Shown: one piece after another, positions 1-5,553 of the stretch
Layout: each line of letters begins with the position of its first letter
Numbering within the stretch: position 1 is the stretch's first letter
Source: Actinomycetota bacterium
GTDB taxonomy: Bacteria > Actinomycetota > Acidimicrobiia > Acidimicrobiales > Ilumatobacteraceae
Assembly: GCA_009704425.1 (NCBI GenBank)
Contig: WLEG01000138.1
Span: forward strand, 1 to 5,553
Length of the DNA stretch: 5,553 nucleotides
Direction: 5' to 3'
Notes under the pieces: model-generated
What the model saw: only the letters and a program-made list of their open reading frames with translations
Database searches by the model: none
What the model was told of the DNA's origin: nothing
Program-made: the position numbers and the translations under genes

Positions 1-613
1 CACCGAGCGAAACGGCGATGACCCCGGAGCCCGACGGGAAGATCTCGACGGGAGCCGAACGCTGGTTGGTCGTGCCATCGCCCAATCGGCCGTAGCTGCC
101 GTTACCCCAACACTTGAGCCCGTTGGTGTTGGTGACGGCGCACGTGTGCACTGTTCCCACCGACAATTGGGTGACCCCCGACGACAGTCCCGTCACGGCC
201 ACCGGACTCCAACTGTCGGTGTTCGAGCCCCGACCCAGCACGCCCGACACGCCGTCTCCCCAACACTGCACACCACCGCCCGAGGAGAGGACGCAGTTGT
301 GTTGGAGTCCCGAGCCGATGGCCACCACGTCCGAGAGGCCCGACACCGTCACCGGGATGTTGGAGTTCGACTTCGCGGCATCATTTCCCAGTTGCAGCTC
401 CATGTCCCGCCCCCAGCACCGAACGGTGCCGTTGGGTCGAACGACGCAGGTGTGCCTTTCATCGGCGCCGATTGCGCCGAACGACGACGCGAATGCGTAC
501 GTGGGGTTCGCCTCACTCATCTCAGCCGACGCCCGATCCCGAATCAGCACCCCCGCGATCAGCAGGAACGCCACGAGCAACAGCCGACCGGGCAGACGAG
601 AGAACTGGTCCAT
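1..613 (-). CDS. Secreted RCC1-repeat (beta-propeller) protein, N-terminal part
   Basis: This reading frame is open to the left edge, so only the first 204 residues are visible and the C-terminus is missing. Residues 1-30 look like a signal peptide or membrane anchor: a short basic N-terminus (R6, R10), a hydrophobic core at about 11-24, then RDRASA as a possible cleavage region. Three RCC1-type repeats follow, with a period of exactly 51 residues. Each has a His-Thr/Asn-Cys motif (C56, C107, C158), a second Cys ten residues later (C66, C117, C168) followed by Trp-Gly, then a Gly/Leu-rich stretch such as GSYGRLGDG. RCC1 repeats build a beta-propeller, of which about three blades are seen. The Cys pairs could form disulfides outside the cell (inference). 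Ligand and role are unknown. The ATG at 613 has no usable Shine-Dalgarno sequence and may be leaderless. It follows arsC on the same strand after 83 bp and is probably a separate transcription unit. The repeat family is clear; the function is not. Confidence 0.85.
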   Translation of the reverse strand, partial: MDQFSRLPGRLLLVAFLLIAGVLIRDRASAEMSEANPTYAFASSFGAIGADERHTCVVRPNGTVRCWGRDMELQLGNDAAKSNSNIPVTVSGLSDVVAIGSGLQHNCVLSSGGGVQCWGDGVSGVLGRGSNTDSWSPVAVTGLSSGVTQLSVGTVHTCAVTNTNGLKCWGNGSYGRLGDGTTNQRSAPVEIFPSGSGVIAVSLG

Positions 614-696
614 GCCTGACAAACGATCGATGGGTTTGTTTCGTGACAAGGATCCGAGTGAGCCACGGTTGCGCGACCCACGCCCGACGACGACCC
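614..696 (-). promoter_or_regulatory. Gap before the RCC1 gene: weak promoter candidate and inverted repeat
   Basis: This 83-bp gap separates the arsC stop from the RCC1 gene start. On the minus strand a TTGTCA (649-644) resembles a -35 box. It is followed after 17 bp by TCGTTT (626-621), a poor -10, which would place transcription start at about the ATG. A short inverted repeat, ACAAAC at 619-624 and GTTTGT at 634-639 with a 9-base loop, overlaps this region. It is AT-rich with no following T-run, so it is not a convincing terminator; it could be an operator or chance. No obvious arsC terminator is seen. Confidence 0.25.
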
Positions 697-1113
697 CTAG
701 GCGTCCGCCGCCCGCGACCGCGCCGCACCCAGTTCGGCCAACAGATCGGCCACCCGGGCACGTATCTGGTCGCGTATCCCACGCACCACGTCGATCGACT
801 GGCCCCGCGGGTCGTCCAACGGCCAGTCGATGTAGCGCTTCCCGGGCACGTACGGGCACGTGTCGCCGCAGCCCATCGTCACCACCACGTCGACGGCGTG
901 CAGCAGCTCGTCGGTGAACTTCTGCGGTACGTAACCGGAGATGTCGATTCCGACCTCGCGCATGGCCTCGACGGCCACCGGATTCACGTGTTCCGCCGGT
1001 TCGGAACCACCCGAGTAGATACGCACGTCGTCGCCGCCCATCGATCGCGCGAAACCCGCGGCCATCTGCGAGCGACCGGCGTTGTGAATGCAGAGGAAGA
1101 GGATGCCGGGCAT
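697..1113 (-). CDS. arsC: Arsenate reductase ArsC (LMW-phosphatase fold)
   Basis: This cytoplasmic enzyme is predicted to reduce arsenate to arsenite. The 138-residue protein has the normal family length. The P-loop is near the N-terminus: C8-I-H-N-A-G-R14-S, the CX5R motif whose Cys attacks arsenate. The DP-loop lies at D96-W-P-L-D-D-P102, where D101 is the likely general acid. A second Cys pair sits in the motif G-C82-G-D-T-C86-P. The three-Cys thioredoxin-coupled ArsC (pI258 type) has its pair spaced by about seven residues; the CGD-x-CP form is, from memory, typical of actinobacterial ArsC, some of which use mycothiol and mycoredoxin. The thiol partner here is therefore inferred. The ATG shares one base with the stop of the upstream channel gene (TGATG), and only a weak GGAA precedes it, so translation is probably coupled. 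The pairing of a channel with ArsC matches known arsenic-detoxification operons such as aqpS-arsC of Sinorhizobium. Family assignment is very secure. Confidence 0.95.
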   Translation of the reverse strand: MPGILFLCIHNAGRSQMAAGFARSMGGDDVRIYSGGSEPAEHVNPVAVEAMREVGIDISGYVPQKFTDELLHAVDVVVTMGCGDTCPYVPGKRYIDWPLDDPRGQSIDVVRGIRDQIRARVADLLAELGAARSRAADA

Positions 1114-1766
1114 CAGTCGTTCCGCGGAAAGAGGACCGTCAGGAGGGCGAACGCCACCACGCCGCCGATCACCTGCATGAGAGCGAACATGGGCCACGAA
1201 CCCGGGGCGATGCCGGCGAAGGAGTCCGAGAACATGCGTCCGAAGGCCACCGCCGGATTGGCGATGCTGGTGGACGAGGTGAACCAATACGCACCGGTGA
1301 TCCATGCAGCCACCAAGGCCGCCACGTTCGCGCCGGCCCGTTGGCCGCCACGGATGACGATCAACAGCCCCACCACCGCCACCGCCTCGGCGAACCACTG
1401 CGACCCGCCGTCACGAATCTTCGACGACGTCTCGAACAACGGATGACCGAACATCGCGTTGGCCATCCAGCACCCCGTGACCGCACCCGCGAACTGGGCG
1501 ACGATGTCGCCCGCCAGTCGGGCGAGTCGCACGTCGCGATCCAACATTGACATCACGACCGACACCACCGGATTGAACGACGCTCCCGAGACGGGACCGA
1601 AGACGGTGATGAGACCCAGCAGTGCGCCGCCGGTGGCGATCGCGTTGGCCAACAACTGCACACCGACGTCGTCGGTGAGATTGGTGGCCATGATGCCCGA
1701 TCCGACCACGGCCATCACCAGCAGTGCGGTGCCCACGAACTCGGCGAAGTGGCGACGGAGGTTCAT
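1113..1766 (-). CDS. MIP-family aquaporin, arsenic-associated (AqpS-like)
   Basis: This is a 217-residue inner-membrane channel of the aquaporin/glycerol-facilitator superfamily. Hydrophobic segments fit six membrane spans plus two half-helices. The first pore motif is SGASFNPVV, with N65-P66-V67 in place of NPA; the second is SIANPAVAFGR, with N170-P171-A172. The Arg that normally follows the second NPA and narrows the pore is replaced by V173, which predicts a wider, less water-selective pore. This pattern, with the tail DSFAGIAP, resembles channels found next to arsC. Known AqpS passes arsenite; with ArsC downstream, arsenite could leave by diffusion (inference). I chose the ATG at 1766 because family homology begins there. 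A GTG at 1865 would add 33 residues (rich in Ser, Arg and Thr) that do not look like a channel N-terminus. It overlaps the preceding stop only because that gene ends in ATG TGA, and it has no Shine-Dalgarno. No SD precedes 1766 either, which fits a leaderless message. Confidence 0.9.
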   Translation of the reverse strand: MNLRRHFAEFVGTALLVMAVVGSGIMATNLTDDVGVQLLANAIATGGALLGLITVFGPVSGASFNPVVSVVMSMLDRDVRLARLAGDIVAQFAGAVTGCWMANAMFGHPLFETSSKIRDGGSQWFAEAVAVVGLLIVIRGGQRAGANVAALVAAWITGAYWFTSSTSIANPAVAFGRMFSDSFAGIAPGSWPMFALMQVIGGVVAFALLTVLFPRND

Positions 1767-1774
1767 CGACGCCG

Positions 1775-1803
1775 AGACTAGTGCTCGGTTGAAAAGGGTC
1801 CGA
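1775..1803 (-). promoter_or_regulatory. Possible leaderless promoter for the channel-arsC operon
   Basis: On the minus strand TAGTCT (1780-1775) fits the TANNNT form of a -10 box. It ends 8 bases before the ATG at 1766, so transcription would start at or next to the start codon. That fits the lack of a Shine-Dalgarno sequence there. The -35 position (about 1803-1798, TCGGAC) is a poor match, as is common at promoters that depend on an activator. The assignment is by eye and tentative. Confidence 0.3.
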
Positions 1804-1815
1804 TTCGAACCAGAC
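1798..1815. repeat. 18-bp imperfect palindrome in the channel promoter region
   Basis: The sequence gtccgattcgaaccagac is a two-fold symmetric site centred on TTCGAA: seven of nine base pairs match, and the two mismatches would be G-U pairs in minus-strand RNA. It lies between the GTTCACC repeats and the possible -10 box, overlapping the -35 position, where a repressor operator would sit. The core also resembles the T-loop of a tRNA, but no tRNA stem or acceptor arm surrounds it. It could be chance. Confidence 0.25.
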
Positions 1816-1820
1816 GTGCC

Positions 1821-1842
1821 ACTCGGTGAACTTCTGGTGAAC
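1821..1842 (-). promoter_or_regulatory. PHO-box-like direct repeat (candidate PhoP site)
   Basis: On the minus strand two perfect GTTCACC heptamers (1842-1836 and 1831-1825) are separated by four bases, giving 11-bp repeat units GTTCACCAGAA and GTTCACCGAGT. The 11-bp direct-repeat unit of the Streptomyces PhoP response regulator, as I know it, starts with GTTCACC or close variants and occurs as two or more adjacent copies. The site lies in the gap before the channel-arsC pair, about 45 bp upstream of a possible -10 box. PhoP control is inferred from this match; no regulator gene is in the window. Confidence 0.45.
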
Positions 1843-1861
1843 ACGAAAACGGGCGCACGTT

Positions 1862-4588
1862 TCACATCTCGATGACGTTGGCCCCCAGCGAGGCGGCGTA
1901 ATCACGGGTGTCACGCTCGCAGGTGAACAACACCACCTGGTGTTCGGCCGAGACACTCTTCAACAACTGGACGGCCGCTTGCTGACGCACGTCGTCGAAA
2001 TGAATGAGTGGGTCGTCGCAGATGATGGGCAGCGCGATCTGACGACGTGACGCATCTTGTTGGGCGAAAGCCAGACGAATCGCCAGATACAGCAACGCGC
2101 GTCCACCATCGGAGATGGCGTGGTCGCCGACGCGACCGTCGGAGCCGACGCGTTCGATGAGCAGCTTGCCGGCCTCGTCGCGACGTTTGATGACCGTGCC
2201 CCAACCGGGCACGACCTCGGCCACCAGATCACTGGCACGGGCCACCACCGGATCCTGATTGTCGCGTTCGTGTTCGTCGATGGCGGCACCCAGCAACTCA
2301 TGTGCCGTGGCCAACGTTTCGTGACGTGCTTTCGCTTCTTCCTTGGCGTCCTCGAGGTTGCCCTTCTGCAACAGCAACCCGGGCAACACTTCGGTGCCCT
2401 CCAAGCCGTCGATTTCGACACGGATCTCGCCGAGTCGAGTGTTCGACGCGTCTCGCTCGACCCGGATCGCCTGCGCTCGCGACTGGGCGATCTCTAATTG
2501 GACGCGAAGTTCCGCCGAGTCCTGATACGTGGACATGATCTCGCGCACCTCGGGCGAATCCAGATCGGCTCCCCGAACCTGAGCTTCGGCCTGCCGGACG
2601 GCGTCCTCCGCAGCTCGACGTCGCGACGCCACCTCCTTCGCCTCGTTCACGCGAGCGACAATCGCCGCGGGAGTGAGGCCGTCGATCTCCGACGCCACCG
2701 GCGCCGTCAACTCGCTCATACGATCGCGAAGAGCGGTCAGAGCGTCATTCGCGGTGGTCAACGATGCACTCGCCATGACGGCGGCCTCGTACTTCGTGAG
2801 CCACTTCTCGAAGGCCGTGTTGACCAAACCCACGCTGATCCCCCGAGGTTCCAGGAGTCCGCGGACCACCGCCTCCGCCTCGGCCACGTCGGGCTCGAGG
2901 TCGGTCACCCGTCGGGCCAACGTGGCGGCCTGATCGTCGAGTTCGCGAAGCGTGCGTCGCCGCGCGGCCAGTTCGATCAACTGCTGCAACTGCTTCTGCG
3001 CGAGATCGACCGAGGTGACGTGCCGGGCCAACACTCCCAGACTCTCATCCAGTAGACGGCGATGATTTTGAGCGCTCTCACGATGTTCGGTGGCGCGTCC
3101 CTGCAGATTCGCCAGAGTGGTGCTGTCGGCGACGGGGGCACGATCGCTCGTAGCCGCCGACGTGCCGGCACGACCGAACACGAAGTACGCGGCGGCACCA
3201 AGTGCCACCACGACGGCCGCTCCCCAATGGAAGAAACTCGCGCCCGCCACCAACAGCACCGCCAGTGCCACCAGCTTCGGGTCGGGCCCCGTCGTCGTCG
3301 CTGACGGCGTGGGCGCTCCGTTGGCCGACTTTCGTCGTTCGGTCTCCCCCACCACCTGAGCCTCGGCGTCGATGGCCCTGTTGGTGTCCTCCGACCAACG
3401 CACGGCGCGGTTGACGAGGTCGGGCAGTTGGGTTTCGATGGCGTCCAGCCGAGCGAGGTCGGCATCATCCAGACCCGCGGTGCGAGCGAGATTGCCAGCA
3501 GACGTTTCGGTGGCGGTTCGCTGACCTTCGATGTCGGAGAGTCGGGCGCGCGCGTTACCGGCGTCTTCACGGGCTTTCAATAAGGCGGACGTCGCGTCGG
3601 TGATCTGCAACCGTTCGGGTGCGCGGAGAGTTCGGCCCTCGAGGAGTGACACGTCCATGCCAGCCGCCGCGGCCGCCGACCCGAATTGGGTTCGAGACTG
3701 TTCGACCTCGTGAGCAGCAGAGGTGATGCGTCCCGCCAGGTCGGTGATCTCCACGACGTTGTCGACCACGATGGACCACGATGCCGAAATCGCGGGCGTG
3801 TCGGCAAGAGCGGCCTGAGCTCGATCCAATTGAACATGATGATCGTGACCCTTGAGCACGCGAGAGAGCAGGCCCTCCCGACTCGCGTTCACGGCCAGTT
3901 CGGTATCCAGTTCGGTGATCCGACCGCTGATCTGATCACGCTCGGCGACCAGTCGTGCCACGACATCCGGGTTGGTCCGGGCCTCCTTGATCTCCTTCTC
4001 GATGGCGTTGATCTCCGTCGTCAACGACTTGACGAGCCTCTCCGCCTTGCCGGATGCCTCACGCAGGCCCTTCAACGCCTCGCGAGGATTGCGCACGCCC
4101 GAGGTGCCCCCCATGGCGAAACGGGCGAACAAGTTCTCGAACGACCCACCCGAGCCGATGTCGCCCAGCGTGGCCCCGTAACACCGATACATCAGCTCGT
4201 AGTCGTTCGGATCGATGCCTCCAAGGAACCTCTGGAACGCCTCTCCGTCTACCTCGGTGGCCCCGACAAACCCCGAGCGCTTGTCGCGCGGAGTACCGGA
4301 CTTCAGGAGCTCGAAGCCTGCGTGCAGGTCGACGGGGTCGACACCGAATGTCCCGATCAGGCGTCCGCCCAACTTGCCGTCTCCTCCACCGCGAAACGCC
4401 TCGGTGTTGTTGGCGAACGCGCGCCACGGACCGCCGATGGCCCACGTGAGAAATTCGGCCAGAGTTGACTTGCCCGATTCGTTGGAACCATGAACAACGA
4501 CGAAGTCGTGGTCGAGACCCTCGAAGGTTCGCCCGGAATGACGGCCGAACGAGAGATCACGAACCTCGGAGATGGTCAGGCGCTTCAC
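1862..4588 (-). CDS. YhaN-type SMC/Rad50-like AAA ATPase with central membrane hairpin
   Basis: This 908-residue protein is a probable partner of the upstream SbcD/Mre11-type nuclease in DNA-end processing. The N-terminal ATPase lobe has the Walker A motif G34-S-N-E-S-G-K40-S41. Long Ala/Glu/Arg-rich helical stretches, likely coiled coil, cover about 170-260, 335-425, 490-575 and 600-775. The C-terminal lobe has a degenerate ABC signature, S826-D-G-G-R followed by ALLYLAIRLA, then Walker B and D-loop IICDDPLIHFDD (855-866) and a switch region HQVVLFTCER (883-892). There is no CxxC zinc hook. Instead residues 438-471 form two short hydrophobic segments split by His-Trp and flanked by K438 and R473, a likely membrane hairpin. 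This and the length match the Bacillus YhaN type (963 aa) better than SbcC. The start is GTG at 4588, overlapping the nuclease stop by 4 bp (GTGA), with GGAG five bases upstream. The frame stays open to 4735, but those 49 extra residues are low-complexity and lie inside the nuclease gene. Confidence 0.88.
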   Translation of the reverse strand: MKRLTISEVRDLSFGRHSGRTFEGLDHDFVVVHGSNESGKSTLAEFLTWAIGGPWRAFANNTEAFRGGGDGKLGGRLIGTFGVDPVDLHAGFELLKSGTPRDKRSGFVGATEVDGEAFQRFLGGIDPNDYELMYRCYGATLGDIGSGGSFENLFARFAMGGTSGVRNPREALKGLREASGKAERLVKSLTTEINAIEKEIKEARTNPDVVARLVAERDQISGRITELDTELAVNASREGLLSRVLKGHDHHVQLDRAQAALADTPAISASWSIVVDNVVEITDLAGRITSAAHEVEQSRTQFGSAAAAAGMDVSLLEGRTLRAPERLQITDATSALLKAREDAGNARARLSDIEGQRTATETSAGNLARTAGLDDADLARLDAIETQLPDLVNRAVRWSEDTNRAIDAEAQVVGETERRKSANGAPTPSATTTGPDPKLVALAVLLVAGASFFHWGAAVVVALGAAAYFVFGRAGTSAATSDRAPVADSTTLANLQGRATEHRESAQNHRRLLDESLGVLARHVTSVDLAQKQLQQLIELAARRRTLRELDDQAATLARRVTDLEPDVAEAEAVVRGLLEPRGISVGLVNTAFEKWLTKYEAAVMASASLTTANDALTALRDRMSELTAPVASEIDGLTPAAIVARVNEAKEVASRRRAAEDAVRQAEAQVRGADLDSPEVREIMSTYQDSAELRVQLEIAQSRAQAIRVERDASNTRLGEIRVEIDGLEGTEVLPGLLLQKGNLEDAKEEAKARHETLATAHELLGAAIDEHERDNQDPVVARASDLVAEVVPGWGTVIKRRDEAGKLLIERVGSDGRVGDHAISDGGRALLYLAIRLAFAQQDASRRQIALPIICDDPLIHFDDVRQQAAVQLLKSVSAEHQVVLFTCERDTRDYAASLGANVIEM
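3176..3277 (-). other. Central transmembrane hairpin region of the YhaN-like ATPase
   Basis: These codons specify residues 438-471: an Ala/Val/Leu-rich segment ending in Phe-Phe, a His-Trp turn, then a second Ala/Val-rich segment ending in Tyr-Phe-Val-Phe. No acidic residue occurs within it, and the single Lys is at its first position. It is bordered by Pro/Thr/Ser-rich linkers (about 422-437 and 475-490). It sits near the midpoint of the protein, between the two coiled-coil arms, at the apex where Rad50 has its zinc hook. Each arm of the hairpin is only about 16 residues, short for a full span, so re-entrant insertion is also possible. Confidence 0.65.
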
Positions 4589-5553
4589 TTGGACTCCGTC
4601 ATGGCGTTGACCAACACGTCGGTCACGGCGTTCCTGGTTTCGTCGTCGAGTTCCCGTTCGTTGAGTTTCGTCAGCGCCGCCGCCAACACGGTCTTGCGCT
4701 CGCGCTCGGCCGCTAGGTCGATCTTGGCCCGACACGACGTACGAACCTTCACGACGGCGCCATCGCCGAGAACGTCGGCGGCTTCCTCCAGCATGGACTC
4801 AACTGTCGACTTCCAACCGGGCGCGTCCGTGGAACGAATGTCGGCCAGATCGGTGGAGCCGGTGAGTTCGAGGCGCACCATCACCGGCAAGCCCTCGGCC
4901 TCGGCCACCACCCGGGCCAACGTTGCGTTCACCACGTCGTTCAGTTCCGTGATGGCGTCGACCGAGTCGACCGGCACCGACACCCGCTCGAAGCGCACGG
5001 TGGAGCAGTCGACGAAGCGGGGTTCGAGCACCCGACCGTCATCGTCGACCTCGACGACGAGGACTCCCTTGGGTCCGCATTCGGACGCCTTCACGCTGCG
5101 CCCCTGAAGGTTTCCGGGGTACGCCCACCAACCCGAGTCGATGGCATTCACCGAGCGCTTGTGGATGTGCCCGAGCGCCCAATAGTGAACGGGCGATGCC
5201 TCAAGCTCAGACGGCGTGGACGGTGCGTAGTTCTTGTGCCCCGAGTCGTTGCCGCCCACATTGGTGTGCAGAACACCGACGATGGTGCGCCCCGTGAGGC
5301 CGGCGAAGAGCGGAACCAAGTTGTCGGTCTCTTCCTTCTTCCTGTAACTGACGCCCGCGACGGTGACATCCACCCCGTTGCGCATGGTGACCACCTGCGA
5401 GTCCAGTTTGCCGGCCGGGAACACCACCACGCCCTCGGGCAACACGCCCTGCTTGATGTCCTTGGTGAGCGGGTCGTGGTTGCCGTGCACCATGAACACC
5501 TTGATGCCCGCACCGGTGAGTCGTCGCAAACCGAGCAGGAATCGCCGCTGGGC
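4585..5553 (-). CDS. SbcD/Mre11-family DNA repair nuclease (YhaO-like), C-terminal part
   Basis: The frame is open through the right edge; the visible 322 residues are the C-terminal part. The first residues seen (AQRRFLLGLRRLTGAG) are internal sequence, so the TTG at 5529 is not a real start. The metallophosphoesterase domain shows G24-N-H-D27 (5484-5473), a metal-binding H96 in VLHTN, and G128-H-I-H131 (5172-5161), which are the later Mre11 metal-ligand motifs. The earlier DxH and GDxxD motifs should lie beyond the edge. After the GNLQGRS segment (capping region), residues ~185-322 form a less conserved C-terminal domain ending in Glu/Lys-rich helices. Members are Mn-dependent nucleases that work with an SMC-like ATPase, here the next gene, whose GTG overlaps this stop by 4 bp. 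With about 75-85 missing residues the full length would be near 400, as in YhaO/SbcD. Family assignment is secure; the choice of YhaO over SbcD rests mainly on the partner. Confidence 0.93.
   Translation of the reverse strand, partial: AQRRFLLGLRRLTGAGIKVFMVHGNHDPLTKDIKQGVLPEGVVVFPAGKLDSQVVTMRNGVDVTVAGVSYRKKEETDNLVPLFAGLTGRTIVGVLHTNVGGNDSGHKNYAPSTPSELEASPVHYWALGHIHKRSVNAIDSGWWAYPGNLQGRSVKASECGPKGVLVVEVDDDGRVLEPRFVDCSTVRFERVSVPVDSVDAITELNDVVNATLARVVAEAEGLPVMVRLELTGSTDLADIRSTDAPGWKSTVESMLEEAADVLGDGAVVKVRTSCRAKIDLAAERERKTVLAAALTKLNERELDDETRNAVTDVLVNAMTESK
4589..4597 (-). promoter_or_regulatory. Ribosome binding site deciding the GTG start of the YhaN-like gene
   Basis: On the minus strand GGAG (4597-4594) is followed by a 5-base spacer and then the GTG at 4588. 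It lies inside the last codons of the nuclease gene. Good spacing, together with protein homology beginning at this codon (KRLTISEVRDLSFG), settles the start and implies coupled translation of the two genes. Confidence 0.7.

Noticed and set aside
619..639. Inverted repeat as a terminator for arsC
   Set aside because: The stem is only six AT-rich pairs with no T-run after it, and it sits next to the next gene's start.
114..917. Plus-strand open frame opposite the RCC1 gene
   Set aside because: The opposite strand encodes clear RCC1 repeats with a 51-residue period; this frame has a low-complexity Arg/Pro/Thr tail.
472..1446. Long plus-strand open frame (324 codons) across arsC and part of the channel gene
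   Set aside because: It is antisense to two well-recognised genes, rich in Arg/His/Pro as expected of a high-GC shadow frame, and matches no family I know.
1797..1822. tRNA-like T-loop (GGTTCGAATC on the minus strand)
   Set aside because: The T-stem does not pair and no anticodon, D-arm or acceptor stem can be found around it.
1862..1865. GTGA overlap as evidence that the channel starts at GTG 1865
   Set aside because: The overlap arises simply from a final ATG codon before TGA; there is no Shine-Dalgarno and the added residues do not resemble a channel N-terminus.
3686..4468. Plus-strand open frame (260 codons) opposite the ATPase N-terminal half
   Set aside because: It is antisense to the Walker A lobe and coiled coil and has no recognisable domain.
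4589..4735. 49-residue N-terminal extension of the ATPase
   Set aside because: It is Arg/Gly-rich, lies wholly within the nuclease gene, and the GTG at 4588 has a good Shine-Dalgarno and begins the conserved sequence.

Overview
The window is a high-GC bacterial segment. Every supported gene lies on the minus strand, so genes read from right to left. ArsC carries the CGDTCP-type cysteine pair I associate with actinobacterial enzymes. The two upstream non-coding gaps look leaderless, and a 7-bp direct repeat resembles the PhoP boxes of Streptomyces. Together these suggest an actinomycete in the broad sense (Actinomycetota, possibly an Acidimicrobiia-like lineage). That placement is inference; no rRNA or other phylogenetic marker is present.

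From right to left there are five genes. (1) The C-terminal ~322 residues of an SbcD/Mre11-type nuclease (YhaO-like) enter from the right edge. (2) A 908-residue SMC/Rad50-like ATPase of the YhaN type follows, starting at a GTG that overlaps the nuclease stop by 4 bp. It has coiled coils and a central hydrophobic hairpin where Rad50/SbcC would carry a zinc hook. (3) After a ~95-bp gap comes a 217-residue MIP-family channel of the arsenic-associated (AqpS-like) kind. (4) An arsenate reductase ArsC overlaps the channel stop by one base. (5) After an 83-bp gap, the N-terminal 204 residues of a secreted RCC1-repeat protein run off the left edge.

Functionally there are two modules and an edge gene. 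The nuclease and ATPase form a probable DNA-end-processing complex. ArsC would reduce arsenate to arsenite, and the channel would let arsenite leave the cell down its gradient, so no pump is needed. No ArsR, Acr3 or ArsB is visible. The gap before the channel holds two perfect GTTCACC repeats spaced 11 bp apart, like a Streptomyces-type PHO box, upstream of a possible -10 element placed for a leaderless transcript. This suggests, without proving it, that the arsenate module responds to phosphate starvation, which would make sense because arsenate enters through phosphate transporters. I see no mobile elements, CRISPR arrays, tRNA or rRNA genes.
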